DNA of 64,000 nt from Winogradskyella sp. (GTDB lineage: Bacteria > Bacteroidota > Bacteroidia > Flavobacteriales > Flavobacteriaceae): positions 62,001 to 126,000 of the forward strand of contig SHBX01000001.1 in the NCBI GenBank assembly GCA_004211785.1, in the 5' to 3' direction. Under the pieces are notes generated by a model, which saw only the letters and a program-made list of their open reading frames with translations, did no database searches and had not been told where the DNA came from. A program made the translations under genes and the position numbers. This document shows, piece after piece, positions 28,863 to 37,674 of the stretch (the stretch's first letter is position 1; every line of letters begins with the position of its first letter).

Positions 28863-30083
28863 ATGCGTGTAAAAAGCATTTTCATAGTTGTAATTGTTAC
28901 ACTTTTTTCTATTTCATTAGTCTCGGCGCAAAGTGAAAAGCAAAAAGCTTTAGAAGCAAAACATCAGCGTATTTTAAAAGAGATTAATCAACTCAATTCG
29001 CTTTACAGACAAGACAAGAAAAAAGAAACATCTGTTGTTGAGCAAGTCGAAGATGTTAATTATAAGATTAGAGTTCAGCAAAATCTCATTAAAGTTATTA
29101 ATGAGCAGGCCAATCAATTAACACGAGAGATTAATACTAACCAAAGAGAAATTACTCAACTTAGGAATCAATTAAAAGAACTTAAGGAAGATTATGCCAA
29201 GATGATTGTAAAATCTTATAAGAGTAAATCCGAACAAAGCAAGGTGATGTTTTTACTCTCGTCAGACAACTTTAAACAAGCATATAAGCGTCTTCAGTAC
29301 ATTAACCAATACAAAGCTTACCAGAAGAAGCAAGTCGAAGATATAAAGGCTAAGACCTTAGATTTACAAAATCTTAACTTAGAGTTAGCTAAGCAAAAAG
29401 AAGATAAAAAGAAGCTTATTGCCGAAAATAGAAAAGCCAAAAAAGCACTTGAACTTGAAATGAAAGCTCAAGAGGACTTGATGGCTTTAATTCGTAAGGA
29501 TTTAAAAAAGCATACTGCTGAAATACGTGTAAAACGTAAAGAAGCTAACCGCATTGATAAAGAGATTAATAAACTAATCAGAGAAGCTATTGCTGCTTCT
29601 AATGTTAAGGCTGGTAATACAACCTCAACAGGTAAGTTTGTATTAACACCAGCGGCAAAAAAGCTAGCTGCCAATTTTGAAGCTAATAGAGGCAAGCTTC
29701 GCTGGCCAGTAGATAGAGGTGTTATAAAAAGTAGATATGGATTACAGCGCTCAATTACTGATAATGCAGTAAAACAAAATTACAAGAGTATTTATATAGC
29801 TACAGAGAAGAATGCAAAAGTCAAGTCTGTTTTTAATGGTATTGTCTATAAAATACAATTGATTAAAAACAGTAATCCTGTGATATTAATTAATCACGGA
29901 GATTACATGACTGTTTATATGAATTTGTCCAAAATTAGCGTAAAACCAGGTCAGAATGTAGAAACAGGGCAAATTATAGGTGAAGCATTTACCAATAAAA
30001 AAACAGGAAAGACATTATTAGGGTTTAGAGTCTATAAAAATGATGCAACCCAAAACCCTGAATATTGGTTGTCTAAAAATTAG
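28863..30083 (+). CDS. Murein hydrolase activator EnvC-like, M23 peptidase domain
   Basis: Long coiled coil plus LytM domain; catalytic residues look altered (VILINHGDYMTVYMNL). Confidence 0.85.
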   Translation: MRVKSIFIVVIVTLFSISLVSAQSEKQKALEAKHQRILKEINQLNSLYRQDKKKETSVVEQVEDVNYKIRVQQNLIKVINEQANQLTREINTNQREITQLRNQLKELKEDYAKMIVKSYKSKSEQSKVMFLLSSDNFKQAYKRLQYINQYKAYQKKQVEDIKAKTLDLQNLNLELAKQKEDKKKLIAENRKAKKALELEMKAQEDLMALIRKDLKKHTAEIRVKRKEANRIDKEINKLIREAIAASNVKAGNTTSTGKFVLTPAAKKLAANFEANRGKLRWPVDRGVIKSRYGLQRSITDNAVKQNYKSIYIATEKNAKVKSVFNGIVYKIQLIKNSNPVILINHGDYMTVYMNLSKISVKPGQNVETGQIIGEAFTNKKTGKTLLGFRVYKNDATQNPEYWLSKN

Positions 30084-30295
30084 ATGTTAACGATAACGTA
30101 ACCATTTCTAGTTTTACGGTAACGCTTGCCATTCCAAGTATAATAACGTTTACCATTAACACGTACCACTTTATAGTTTCTAGGTAGTTTTTTTACTACA
30201 GTTACATTAGTAGGTTGTCTTACAACGACGCGTTGTGCACAAGAGTTAAAACTTAAAAAGAATATAAGACCAAGTAAAATAAATAGATTTCTCAT
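30080..30295 (-). CDS. Small lipoprotein, Tyr/Arg-rich
   Basis: Lipobox FLSFNSCAQ; repeated GKRYYTWNGKRYRKT. Confidence 0.5.
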   Translation of the reverse strand: MRNLFILLGLIFFLSFNSCAQRVVVRQPTNVTVVKKLPRNYKVVRVNGKRYYTWNGKRYRKTRNGYVIVNI

Positions 30296-30352
30296 GATTA
30301 AAAGATTTAGGTTTAATAATGAGTAAGACTTAAAAAAATAGAATAGGTTTAA

Positions 30353-30862
30353 TTACTCAAATAATGCTTTCAATTCAGTAGCATCGTCAGGTTTCATTTT
30401 ACCAGCTAATACCAGACTTAGTTGTTTACGTCTTAAAGCGGCTTCAAAACGTTCTTTTTCTAATTCAGTTTCTGGTATAAGTTCTGGGACTTTTGTTGGC
30501 CTCCCTGTTTCGTTTACGGCAACAAAGGTGTAGATGGCTTCATTAGCTTTAATACATTCACCAGATTCACGATCTTCAATCCAAACATCCATATACACTT
30601 CCATAGACGATGTAAATGCTCGAGACACTTTAGCCTCAATAGTTACAACACTTCCTAATGGCACAGAACGATTAAAAGCCACGTGATTTACAGAAGCGGT
30701 AACTACAATACGCCTTGAGTGACGCCTTGCAGCAATACTAGCTGCACGATCCATACGTGCTAGAAGTTCGCCACCAAAAAGATTATTTATAGGATTGGTT
30801 TCACTTGGTAAAACAAGGTCAGTAACAATAGTTTTTGACTGAAATGCCGTTTTTGCTTCCAT
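30353..30862 (-). CDS. Acyl-CoA thioesterase (hotdog fold)
   Basis: PSETNPINNLFGGELLARMDRAASIAARRHSRRIVVTASV. Confidence 0.88.
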   Translation of the reverse strand: MEAKTAFQSKTIVTDLVLPSETNPINNLFGGELLARMDRAASIAARRHSRRIVVTASVNHVAFNRSVPLGSVVTIEAKVSRAFTSSMEVYMDVWIEDRESGECIKANEAIYTFVAVNETGRPTKVPELIPETELEKERFEAALRRKQLSLVLAGKMKPDDATELKALFE

Positions 30863-30914
30863 AATGTTTACAAAAAATTATTTTCTAGAAATAGGGAAAC
30901 TATTTAATTCACGA

Positions 30915-30922
30915 CAAAGGTA
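30915..30922 (-). promoter_or_regulatory. Putative -7 box TACCTTTG upstream of thioesterase
   Basis: TAnnTTTG on minus strand 53 nt before the start codon. Confidence 0.5.
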
Positions 30923-31037
30923 AGGTCATTTTATATTAAAGGCTATAAAATTTGTAATATGTTATCACTAATCATGAAACGGTCTTAATAGCATCTCTAA
31001 ATTAATATATTCAGTTATTATGAAATTTTTAATTTCA

Positions 31038-31060
31038 ATATCGAGCGATAGTCGAGATAT
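31038..31060. repeat. REP-like imperfect palindrome ATATC-GAGCGATAGTCGA-GATAT
   Basis: Complementary 5-nt arms around a core related to the 31432-31454 and 9252-9271 copies. Confidence 0.7.
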
Positions 31061-31077
31061 ATTTATTAAATTAAAGT

Positions 31078-31422
31078 ATGTATTATCAGTTTTACATTTA
31101 TATACTTCAGTGTTTCGACGGCAAACTATATACGGGATTCACTAATAATATTGAACGACGAATAAATGAGCATCAGAAGGGATTAAATAAAACTGCTTAT
31201 ACATATAAAAGAAGGCCAGTCTCTTTAATATTTCATCAAGAATTTAATGACGTTTTTCAAGCAAAAGCTTTTGAAAGGAAAATTAAGAAATGGTCTGTAA
31301 ATAAGAAACTAGCTTTGGCTAATGATGATTTTGATAGATTGAAATTACGTTCTATTTGTCAAAATGATACTTCAAGTGCATTTGTAAATTCAGAATATAT
31401 CCCTAAACGATTGAGAGGATAG
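31078..31422 (+). CDS. GIY-YIG nuclease family protein
   Basis: FYIYILQCFDGKLYTGFTNNIERRINEHQKG. Confidence 0.92.
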   Translation: MYYQFYIYILQCFDGKLYTGFTNNIERRINEHQKGLNKTAYTYKRRPVSLIFHQEFNDVFQAKAFERKIKKWSVNKKLALANDDFDRLKLRSICQNDTSSAFVNSEYIPKRLRG

Positions 31423-31431
31423 TTAATAAAG

Positions 31432-31454
31432 AGTTCTCGACTGACGCTCGAACT
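31432..31454. repeat. REP-like imperfect palindrome AGTTC-TCGACTGACGCTC-GAACT, inverted relative to the left copy
   Basis: Core 11/13 identical to the reverse complement of the left copy; arms differ but remain complementary. Confidence 0.7.
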
Positions 31455-31518
31455 AAAATTTAGAATTTAATTTGAAAGATTATTTATATGTCGAGTAATA
31501 GTTTAAGCTATAAACAAT

Positions 31519-32457
31519 TTACTTATTCAAATCCTTAACTAATAACCAAGCATCTTTGTTATGTGCTTTTCGGATAGTATACATAGCACGTTGCGCTTCA
31601 GTTCTACTGCCATAGCTTGAGTAAACAACCTCATGCAAACCGTAGCGGTTAATACCTATTTTGCGGGCTCTATAACCTAAATCTCGCAGTTGTTCTACTT
31701 TTTTATCGGAGTTAGCTTCTATTCTAAAAGCACCGGCAACAATATGGTAATTGCCCATTTGTTTTTCTACAGAGAATGTTGCAGCTGGCAATGGATTGCT
31801 AATAAAAAAGGTCGCTTCTTGAATTTTGTTATCAATCTCATTATTTGCCTCTTGCTGGGCTATTTGATTATGAGTTTCTACATTATTATTTAAATGATTG
31901 TAAACACCAAAACCACTTAAGCCTAATACAATAACAGCTGCTGCCGCGTATTTAAGCAAGTTAACAGAACGCTTTTCAGGAGATAATACAATCGGAGCCT
32001 TTTCTTCAATAGCTTCAGCTTCTTGCTTGTAAATTTCACGAGTAACATCTTGTGCATTAAAATGCGATAAACCAAAAGCATCTGTTAAATAATTGATGTG
32101 ATAAGAAGGACTGAAAACAATACTGCCTTCAGAATTCAATAATAAATCACCAATATTATTAAACGAAATGGTCTCGCCTTCTACCAAGTAAGATTTGATA
32201 GATTTTACCTGTTTTGCGACTTTCTCAACAGCTACTTGATACGGAATCTTCTCTATATCGGCAATATAGTTTGCTAAAAGCCCATCATTATTTTGAAGTT
32301 GCTCATTAAAAGACAATACTTTTTTTGGCGGGTAAAACGTGTGTGTAGATTCGTGTATTTTGGCAGACACTCGATTGGTTAAAAACGCACCAAACCCTGG
32401 CACGGTAACACAATCGTATCTATATAATAAGTCGCTGATGTAAGTTTCTAACTGCAT
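31519..32457 (-). CDS. HU/CCDC81-like N-terminus plus TM plus C-terminal SPOR domain protein (start corrected to 32457)
   Basis: MQLETYISDLLYRYDCVTVPGFGAFLTN; C-terminal NYHIVAGAFRIEANSDKKVEQLRDLGYRA SPOR motif. Confidence 0.82.
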   Translation of the reverse strand: MQLETYISDLLYRYDCVTVPGFGAFLTNRVSAKIHESTHTFYPPKKVLSFNEQLQNNDGLLANYIADIEKIPYQVAVEKVAKQVKSIKSYLVEGETISFNNIGDLLLNSEGSIVFSPSYHINYLTDAFGLSHFNAQDVTREIYKQEAEAIEEKAPIVLSPEKRSVNLLKYAAAAVIVLGLSGFGVYNHLNNNVETHNQIAQQEANNEIDNKIQEATFFISNPLPAATFSVEKQMGNYHIVAGAFRIEANSDKKVEQLRDLGYRARKIGINRYGLHEVVYSSYGSRTEAQRAMYTIRKAHNKDAWLLVKDLNK

Positions 32458-32462
32458 ATACA

Positions 32463-32470
32463 CAAATTTA
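32463..32470 (-). promoter_or_regulatory. Putative -7 box TAAATTTG immediately before the SPOR gene start
   Basis: TAnnTTTG on minus strand, 5 nt from ATG 32457. Confidence 0.5.
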
Positions 32471-32558
32471 GAAATTTTTGATTTGAATGCACACATCACC
32501 TAAGGTATTTATTAACATCTCAAAAAAATGGTATTTTTAAAGCCTATTCTGTATTTAA

Positions 32559-33662
32559 ATGACTGAAGACCAACTCATAAATATTCTTGCTTTACAACAT
32601 ATTCCTAAAATTGGAGCAACCACAGCTAAAAAATTGATTGCACATTGCGGAAGTGCAGAAGCTGTTTTTAAAGAAAAGAAAAGCAATATTCTTAAAATTG
32701 ATGGGATTGGGACAGTTACAATTGAAGGCTTATTTGATAGTATTCATTTTGAAGAAGCCAAAAATGAATTAAGATTTATAAAAGCCAATAATATAGGCTA
32801 TACGTATTTTTCTGATGCAGATTATCCTGAACGTTTAAAGCACTGTATTGATGGTCCATTGTTATTATTTCAGTCAGGGAATATTAACCTCGAAAACAAA
32901 CGAATAATTAGTGTTGTTGGTGCGAGAAAAATTACAACAAGTGGTATTGCCTTTTGCGAAAAATTAATTGAAGAATTAGCACCTTACGACCCTGTGATTA
33001 TTTCGGGATTTGCATACGGAACAGATATTACGGCTCACAAAGCAGCATTGAAGCATAATTTACAAACCGTAGGTTGTTTAGCTCATGGTTTAAACCAAAT
33101 CTATCCCAAAGTGCACAAAAAATATATGGCTGATGTCGAAAAACATGGTGGATTTTTCACAGACTTTTGGAGTACAGATACATTTGATAGAAATAATTTT
33201 TTAAAGCGAAATCGTATTATTGCTGGTCTTAGCGAAGCTACAATTGTAATAGAATCTGCTGAGAAAGGTGGTAGCTTAGTGACTGCTGATATTGCCAATT
33301 CGTATAATCGAGATGTATTTGCGGTTCCTGGACGAACAACAGATAGCCAGAGTGTAGGTTGTAATAATCTGATTAAAACGAGTCAAGCCCATTTGTTATC
33401 CCATCCATTAGACGTACCTTATTTATTAGGTTGGGAATTAGAACAACAAAAAAAACCTACAGTGCAAAAACAACTATTTGTAGAGTTGGAGTCAGATGAG
33501 AAAATCATCTACAACTATCTCAAAGAAAACGATAAGGAACTTTTAGATGTTATAGCATTGAACTGTAATATGCCAACCTACAAACTCGCAGGGCTTTTAC
33601 TAAATATGGAATTGAAAGGTGTAATTAGGCCTTTACCCGGTAAATTGTTTGAAGTTATTTAA
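32559..33662 (+). CDS. dprA: DNA-processing protein DprA
   Basis: VVGARKITTSG, SGFAYGTDITAHKAAL, AVPGRTTDSQSVGCNNLI. Confidence 0.95.
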   Translation: MTEDQLINILALQHIPKIGATTAKKLIAHCGSAEAVFKEKKSNILKIDGIGTVTIEGLFDSIHFEEAKNELRFIKANNIGYTYFSDADYPERLKHCIDGPLLLFQSGNINLENKRIISVVGARKITTSGIAFCEKLIEELAPYDPVIISGFAYGTDITAHKAALKHNLQTVGCLAHGLNQIYPKVHKKYMADVEKHGGFFTDFWSTDTFDRNNFLKRNRIIAGLSEATIVIESAEKGGSLVTADIANSYNRDVFAVPGRTTDSQSVGCNNLIKTSQAHLLSHPLDVPYLLGWELEQQKKPTVQKQLFVELESDEKIIYNYLKENDKELLDVIALNCNMPTYKLAGLLLNMELKGVIRPLPGKLFEVI

Positions 33663-34630
33663 TACCCAACTTTCTTACGAACACGTTCCAATACTTCATC
33701 AGCAACATTACCTGCCTTTTCAGCACCAACGTTTAAAGCAGCATCTATTTCGTTGAGGTTTGCCATGTAATAATTGTAGCGCTCACGAGCTTCTGCAAAT
33801 CGCTTTAAAATCAATTCGTATAAAGCTTGTTTTGCATGACCATAACCATAATTACCATTCTCGTAGTTAGCTTTCATTTCGGCAATTGCAGTATTATCAG
33901 CTAACAAACTATAAATAGCAAAGCAATTACAAGTAGACCAATCTTTAGGCTCTTCAAGTGGCGTACTATCTGTTTGGATAGACATAACCTGCTTACGTAG
34001 TTTTTTTTCTGGTAAAAATATATCGATGATGTTACCTTTACTTTTACTCATTTTGGCACCATCAGTACCAGGAATAAGCATGGTGTCTTTTTGGACATCT
34101 GCTTTAGGTAAAACAAAAGTTTTATCTCCAATTTTTGCATGAAAACGAGAGGCAACATCGCGAGTCATTTCAATATGTTGTTCTTGATCTTTTCCAACAG
34201 GAATAATCTCCGCATCGTACAATAAAATATCGGCTGCCATTAGCATCGGATACGTAAATAAGCCTACGTTTACATCTTCTAATCTATCGGCTTTGTCTTT
34301 AAAACTATGCGCTAAGGTCAATCTTTGATATGGAAAAAAACAGCTTAAATACCAAGATAACTCAGCCACTTGAGGCACATCACTTTGTCTGTAAAACACA
34401 GTTTTATTAATGTCTAATCCAAAAGCTAACCAAGTAGCCGCAGTAGAGTAAGTGTTTTGTCTAAGTGTTTTGTCATCTTTTATTTGCGTTAAAGAGTGCA
34501 TATCTGCAATAAACAAATATGAGTCATTAGCATCGTTTTTTGCCTTTTCTATTGCAGGGAGTATTGCGCCTAATATATTGCCTAAATGAGGTGTTCCTGT
34601 ACTTTGTATGCCTGTTAGTATTCTTGCCAT
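33659..34630 (-). CDS. trpS: Tryptophanyl-tRNA synthetase (start corrected to MARILTG, 34630)
   Basis: TGIQSTGTPHLGNILGAI (HIGH-like) and KMSKSKGN (KMSKS). Confidence 0.96.
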   Translation of the reverse strand: MARILTGIQSTGTPHLGNILGAILPAIEKAKNDANDSYLFIADMHSLTQIKDDKTLRQNTYSTAATWLAFGLDINKTVFYRQSDVPQVAELSWYLSCFFPYQRLTLAHSFKDKADRLEDVNVGLFTYPMLMAADILLYDAEIIPVGKDQEQHIEMTRDVASRFHAKIGDKTFVLPKADVQKDTMLIPGTDGAKMSKSKGNIIDIFLPEKKLRKQVMSIQTDSTPLEEPKDWSTCNCFAIYSLLADNTAIAEMKANYENGNYGYGHAKQALYELILKRFAEARERYNYYMANLNEIDAALNVGAEKAGNVADEVLERVRKKVGY

Positions 34631-34636
34631 ATTTAT

Positions 34637-34654
34637 TTCCCGTGTAAACGGGAA
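34637..34654. repeat. Hairpin TTCCCGT-gtaa-ACGGGAA in the trpS leader
   Basis: Perfect 7-bp stem 7 nt upstream of the trpS start codon. Confidence 0.7.
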
Positions 34655-34690
34655 TCTCATTAATGTTATACTTTATTCTATTCTTAAAAA

Positions 34691-34698
34691 CAAAGGTA
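34691..34698 (-). promoter_or_regulatory. Putative trpS -7 box TACCTTTG
   Basis: TAnnTTTG on minus strand 61 nt upstream of ATG 34630. Confidence 0.55.
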
Positions 34699-34726
34699 AT
34701 TTTTTCTGTTATACTATTTAATTTAT

Positions 34727-35491
34727 TTGTCTAGTTTTGAAACTGTGAAATTATTTAAGTACTTCTTTTGGATTTTCTTTCGCATATGGTTTTATGTGAT
34801 GGTGGCGATTCCTATTATAATATTAATGCCACTGCTATTACTATCTATATCTAGAGAACAATGGTATCCGTATTTTTTTAAGCTAGCGCGTTTTTGGGCT
34901 AAGTTTATTTTGATTGGTATGGGCTTTAATTATAGAATAAAAAAAGAGCAAGCCCCCAATCCAAAAGCCAGTTATATGTTTGTGGCTAACCATACGTCGA
35001 TGACAGATATTATGCTCATGTTAGCATCTATAAAAAACCCATTTGTTTTTGTTGGGAAAAAGGAATTAGCAAAAATTCCTTTATTTGGATTTTTTTATAA
35101 ACGTACGTGTATTTTAGTTGACCGCAGTAGCGCCAAAAGCAGGCAAGCTGTTTTCTTAAGAGCGCAAAGACGATTGCAGCAAGGTTTGAGTATTTGTATT
35201 TTTCCTGAAGGCGGTGTGCCAGAAGAATCTATTTTATTAGATGAGTTTAAAGATGGTGCTTTTAGGATGGCAATTAATCAACAGATACCTATTGTACCAA
35301 TGACGTTTTATGATAATAAAAAACGATTTCCATTTTCCTTTTTTAGCGGAAGCCCAGGTAAGATGCGTGTTAAAATTCATAATTTCTTTTCAACAGAAGG
35401 ACTAACGACTGAAGACACAAAAGATTTAAATAAATCTGTAAGAACATTAATTTTAGAAGACCTTTCTAAAGACCAAAAACAAGTAAACTAA
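34727..35491 (+). CDS. plsC: 1-acyl-sn-glycerol-3-phosphate acyltransferase
   Basis: NHTSMTD (HX4D) and FPEGGVPEES motifs. Confidence 0.92.
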   Translation: MSSFETVKLFKYFFWIFFRIWFYVMVAIPIIILMPLLLLSISREQWYPYFFKLARFWAKFILIGMGFNYRIKKEQAPNPKASYMFVANHTSMTDIMLMLASIKNPFVFVGKKELAKIPLFGFFYKRTCILVDRSSAKSRQAVFLRAQRRLQQGLSICIFPEGGVPEESILLDEFKDGAFRMAINQQIPIVPMTFYDNKKRFPFSFFSGSPGKMRVKIHNFFSTEGLTTEDTKDLNKSVRTLILEDLSKDQKQVN

Positions 35492-35492
35492 A

Positions 35493-35525
35493 AAAGTCGC
35501 TCAAACCACTGAGCGACTTTTTTAT
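35493..35525 (+). terminator. Intrinsic terminator
   Basis: AAAGTCGCTC aaaccact GAGCGACTTT then T-run. Confidence 0.9.
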
Positions 35526-35584
35526 AGTTATTGGCATCATTGCTTTATTGAGTTTACAATAACTATCTATCTAACTAAAAAAAC

Positions 35585-37105
35585 CTAAAACTTAAAACTT
35601 AAGCCTGTATATACACCAATAAAAAATGGTCTAAAATCACCAGACGTATTATTGAATGTATTTATTTGATACTTGAACTTTGGTTCAAGATTAAGATTAA
35701 TCTTTTCTGTTAAGTTATAATCAAGACCTACACCAAAATTGGCACTAAAACTTGTATCTCTAAGGTTGTTAGCCTCTCCAATTTGTGTGCTCTGACCATT
35801 AACGTCTGCAAAAATTTCATTTTCATTAAGTAGTAGTGTACTAAACCCTCCACTAAGATTCACACCTAATTTTTTATCTACTAAACGATACTCTACTTCT
35901 AGCGGAATTTCAATAAAACCAAAACGCTGCTCTAAGTTTCCAGTTTGCAAAGTATTTATAGCTTCAGGAATAGAATTGTCACTAATTGAAGCACGACTTA
36001 ACAACATCAATGATTCATGATTAACATTATTATTGAGTTTTATATTTTCTAAATTGCCATTTGATGAGTTAGACGCTCTAGATGCAAATGCATTATCAGA
36101 TAATGCAATAATATCATTTGTTGTATTATTAAAACTTACTCTATTAATACCCGCAGTAACTTTAAGTCTATTATTTACAGCGTAACTTCCTTTAACACCA
36201 TAACTCATACTTATATCACTACTGGTGTTATTATCATTAAACTGGGCATCAATCGAAGAGCCTTGACCTAAAGAATTAAAATACACCGGCGCTACATTAG
36301 GTGCAATGCTCCACCGGCGTAGTTCTTTTTCTTCTTCTTCTTCTTCTTCTTTTGTTTTGTTAGCCTCAGCTATAGCTTCTTCTATATCTTGCCCTTTTTC
36401 TTCTGTAGTCTCTGTTTCTTTTTGGGTATCAGATACTTTCTCTTCTTCGGATTTAGTATTGTTTTTTTCAGTTGATGCAACTGTTGTAGCAGATTCGGTA
36501 GAAGAGTTAATTATCTTCTTAATCTCTGATTCAGATTTTAATTCTAAATTATCAGTAGGATTAGATTTAGTATTATTAGTTGATGCTACTGTGGTATTTA
36601 CCGTAGTTTTATCTTTATTTTTAGTCGTAAAGGTTGCTCTATTTTCTTTAGAATTTTCAGAGGTCGAATTTTGATAAGCGACTGCGCCTTTCTCTTTATT
36701 ATTAGACTTATACAATTGTTTTTGCGAATCATTTTCCTTTTCAGTTGCTGCTGAAGATTCATCATTTCCATTGGAGTCAATCCTATTTTCTGAAGCTATT
36801 TGCAAGCTGTCTTTTTTAGACGTCTTATTAATATCATCCTTATTCGTATCCTCTATTTGTTGTTTGTCTGTGTCAACAATAATTGGTGTTTCAGTATTAT
36901 TAGTAAGCATATTGCCAATAGCAAACATGATTACAATGGCAGCAGCAGCACCACCTAATTGCCACCAAATAGGAATAATGCGTTGTTTTTTCTTCTTTTT
37001 CTCAAGTCTAGCCTCAATGTTTTCCCAAACAGCATCGTTTGGCATAACGTCAAAGTCTTTAAACTTCTCTTGAAAGAGACGGTCGATATGTTTTTTATCG
37101 CTCAT
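35585..37105 (-). CDS. Putative dual-membrane-spanning anti-sigma factor: cytoplasmic segment + TM + acidic linker + outer-membrane beta-barrel
   Basis: N-term DKKHIDRLFQEKFKDFDVMPNDAVWENIEARLEKKKKK; TM WWQLGGAAAAIVIMFAIGNML; low-complexity linker; barrel ending GVYTGLSFKF; follows an ECF sigma gene. Confidence 0.72.
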   Translation of the reverse strand: MSDKKHIDRLFQEKFKDFDVMPNDAVWENIEARLEKKKKKQRIIPIWWQLGGAAAAIVIMFAIGNMLTNNTETPIIVDTDKQQIEDTNKDDINKTSKKDSLQIASENRIDSNGNDESSAATEKENDSQKQLYKSNNKEKGAVAYQNSTSENSKENRATFTTKNKDKTTVNTTVASTNNTKSNPTDNLELKSESEIKKIINSSTESATTVASTEKNNTKSEEEKVSDTQKETETTEEKGQDIEEAIAEANKTKEEEEEEEKELRRWSIAPNVAPVYFNSLGQGSSIDAQFNDNNTSSDISMSYGVKGSYAVNNRLKVTAGINRVSFNNTTNDIIALSDNAFASRASNSSNGNLENIKLNNNVNHESLMLLSRASISDNSIPEAINTLQTGNLEQRFGFIEIPLEVEYRLVDKKLGVNLSGGFSTLLLNENEIFADVNGQSTQIGEANNLRDTSFSANFGVGLDYNLTEKINLNLEPKFKYQINTFNNTSGDFRPFFIGVYTGLSFKF

Positions 37106-37106
37106 T

Positions 37107-37649
37107 TTATAATGATTGCGAACTTAAATTCGCTTTATAATCTTCAATTTTTTGCTTTAAAATCATTCTAGCTCTCGCTAAATTAGATTTTGAGGTTCCG
37201 GATGAGATGTTTAACATTTTACTTATTTCGCTATGCGAAAACCCATCCATAACATAAAGGTTAAATACCAATCGATACCTATCTGGCAAGTCTTGTATAA
37301 TTTGAAGTAGAAAATCTAAATCCACTTCATCGTTATCAATCTCTACAGAGACATCTTCAATAGCATTCTCATCAATGATATTAAAAACACCTACTTGCCT
37401 GTAGCGTTGCAAAGCTGTATTAATTGCTATGCGTTTCATCCAACCTTCAAAAGAACCTTTTTGCTTATACTGTTCTATTTTATTAAAAATAGTCACAAAT
37501 GCGTCTTGCAGATTATCTTCTGCTTCGACATAGTTTTTGGAATACTTAAGGCAAAGAGAAAATAATTTACTCGCATATTGCTTGTATAATTGACTCTGTG
37601 CCTTAGCATCCTTTTCTTTACATTGATTAATGAGTTCTTTTAAACTCAC
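37107..37649 (-). CDS. RNA polymerase ECF-type sigma-70 factor
   Basis: Region 2 YVEAEDNLQDAFVTIFNKIEQYKQKGSFEGWMKRIAINTALQ and region 4 LPDRYRLVFNLYVMDGFSHSEISKMLNIS. Confidence 0.95.
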   Translation of the reverse strand: MSLKELINQCKEKDAKAQSQLYKQYASKLFSLCLKYSKNYVEAEDNLQDAFVTIFNKIEQYKQKGSFEGWMKRIAINTALQRYRQVGVFNIIDENAIEDVSVEIDNDEVDLDFLLQIIQDLPDRYRLVFNLYVMDGFSHSEISKMLNISSGTSKSNLARARMILKQKIEDYKANLSSQSL

Positions 37650-37674
37650 ATTATGATTGGTTTAATTAATTTAC

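Noticed and set aside
33659-33662. Convergent dprA/trpS 3' overlap
   Set aside because: Four-nt stop-codon overlap is common in compact genomes.
36306-36674. 122-aa Ser/Val-rich plus-strand ORF
   Set aside because: Antisense of the low-complexity linker; composition explained by GAA/AAT repeats on the other strand.
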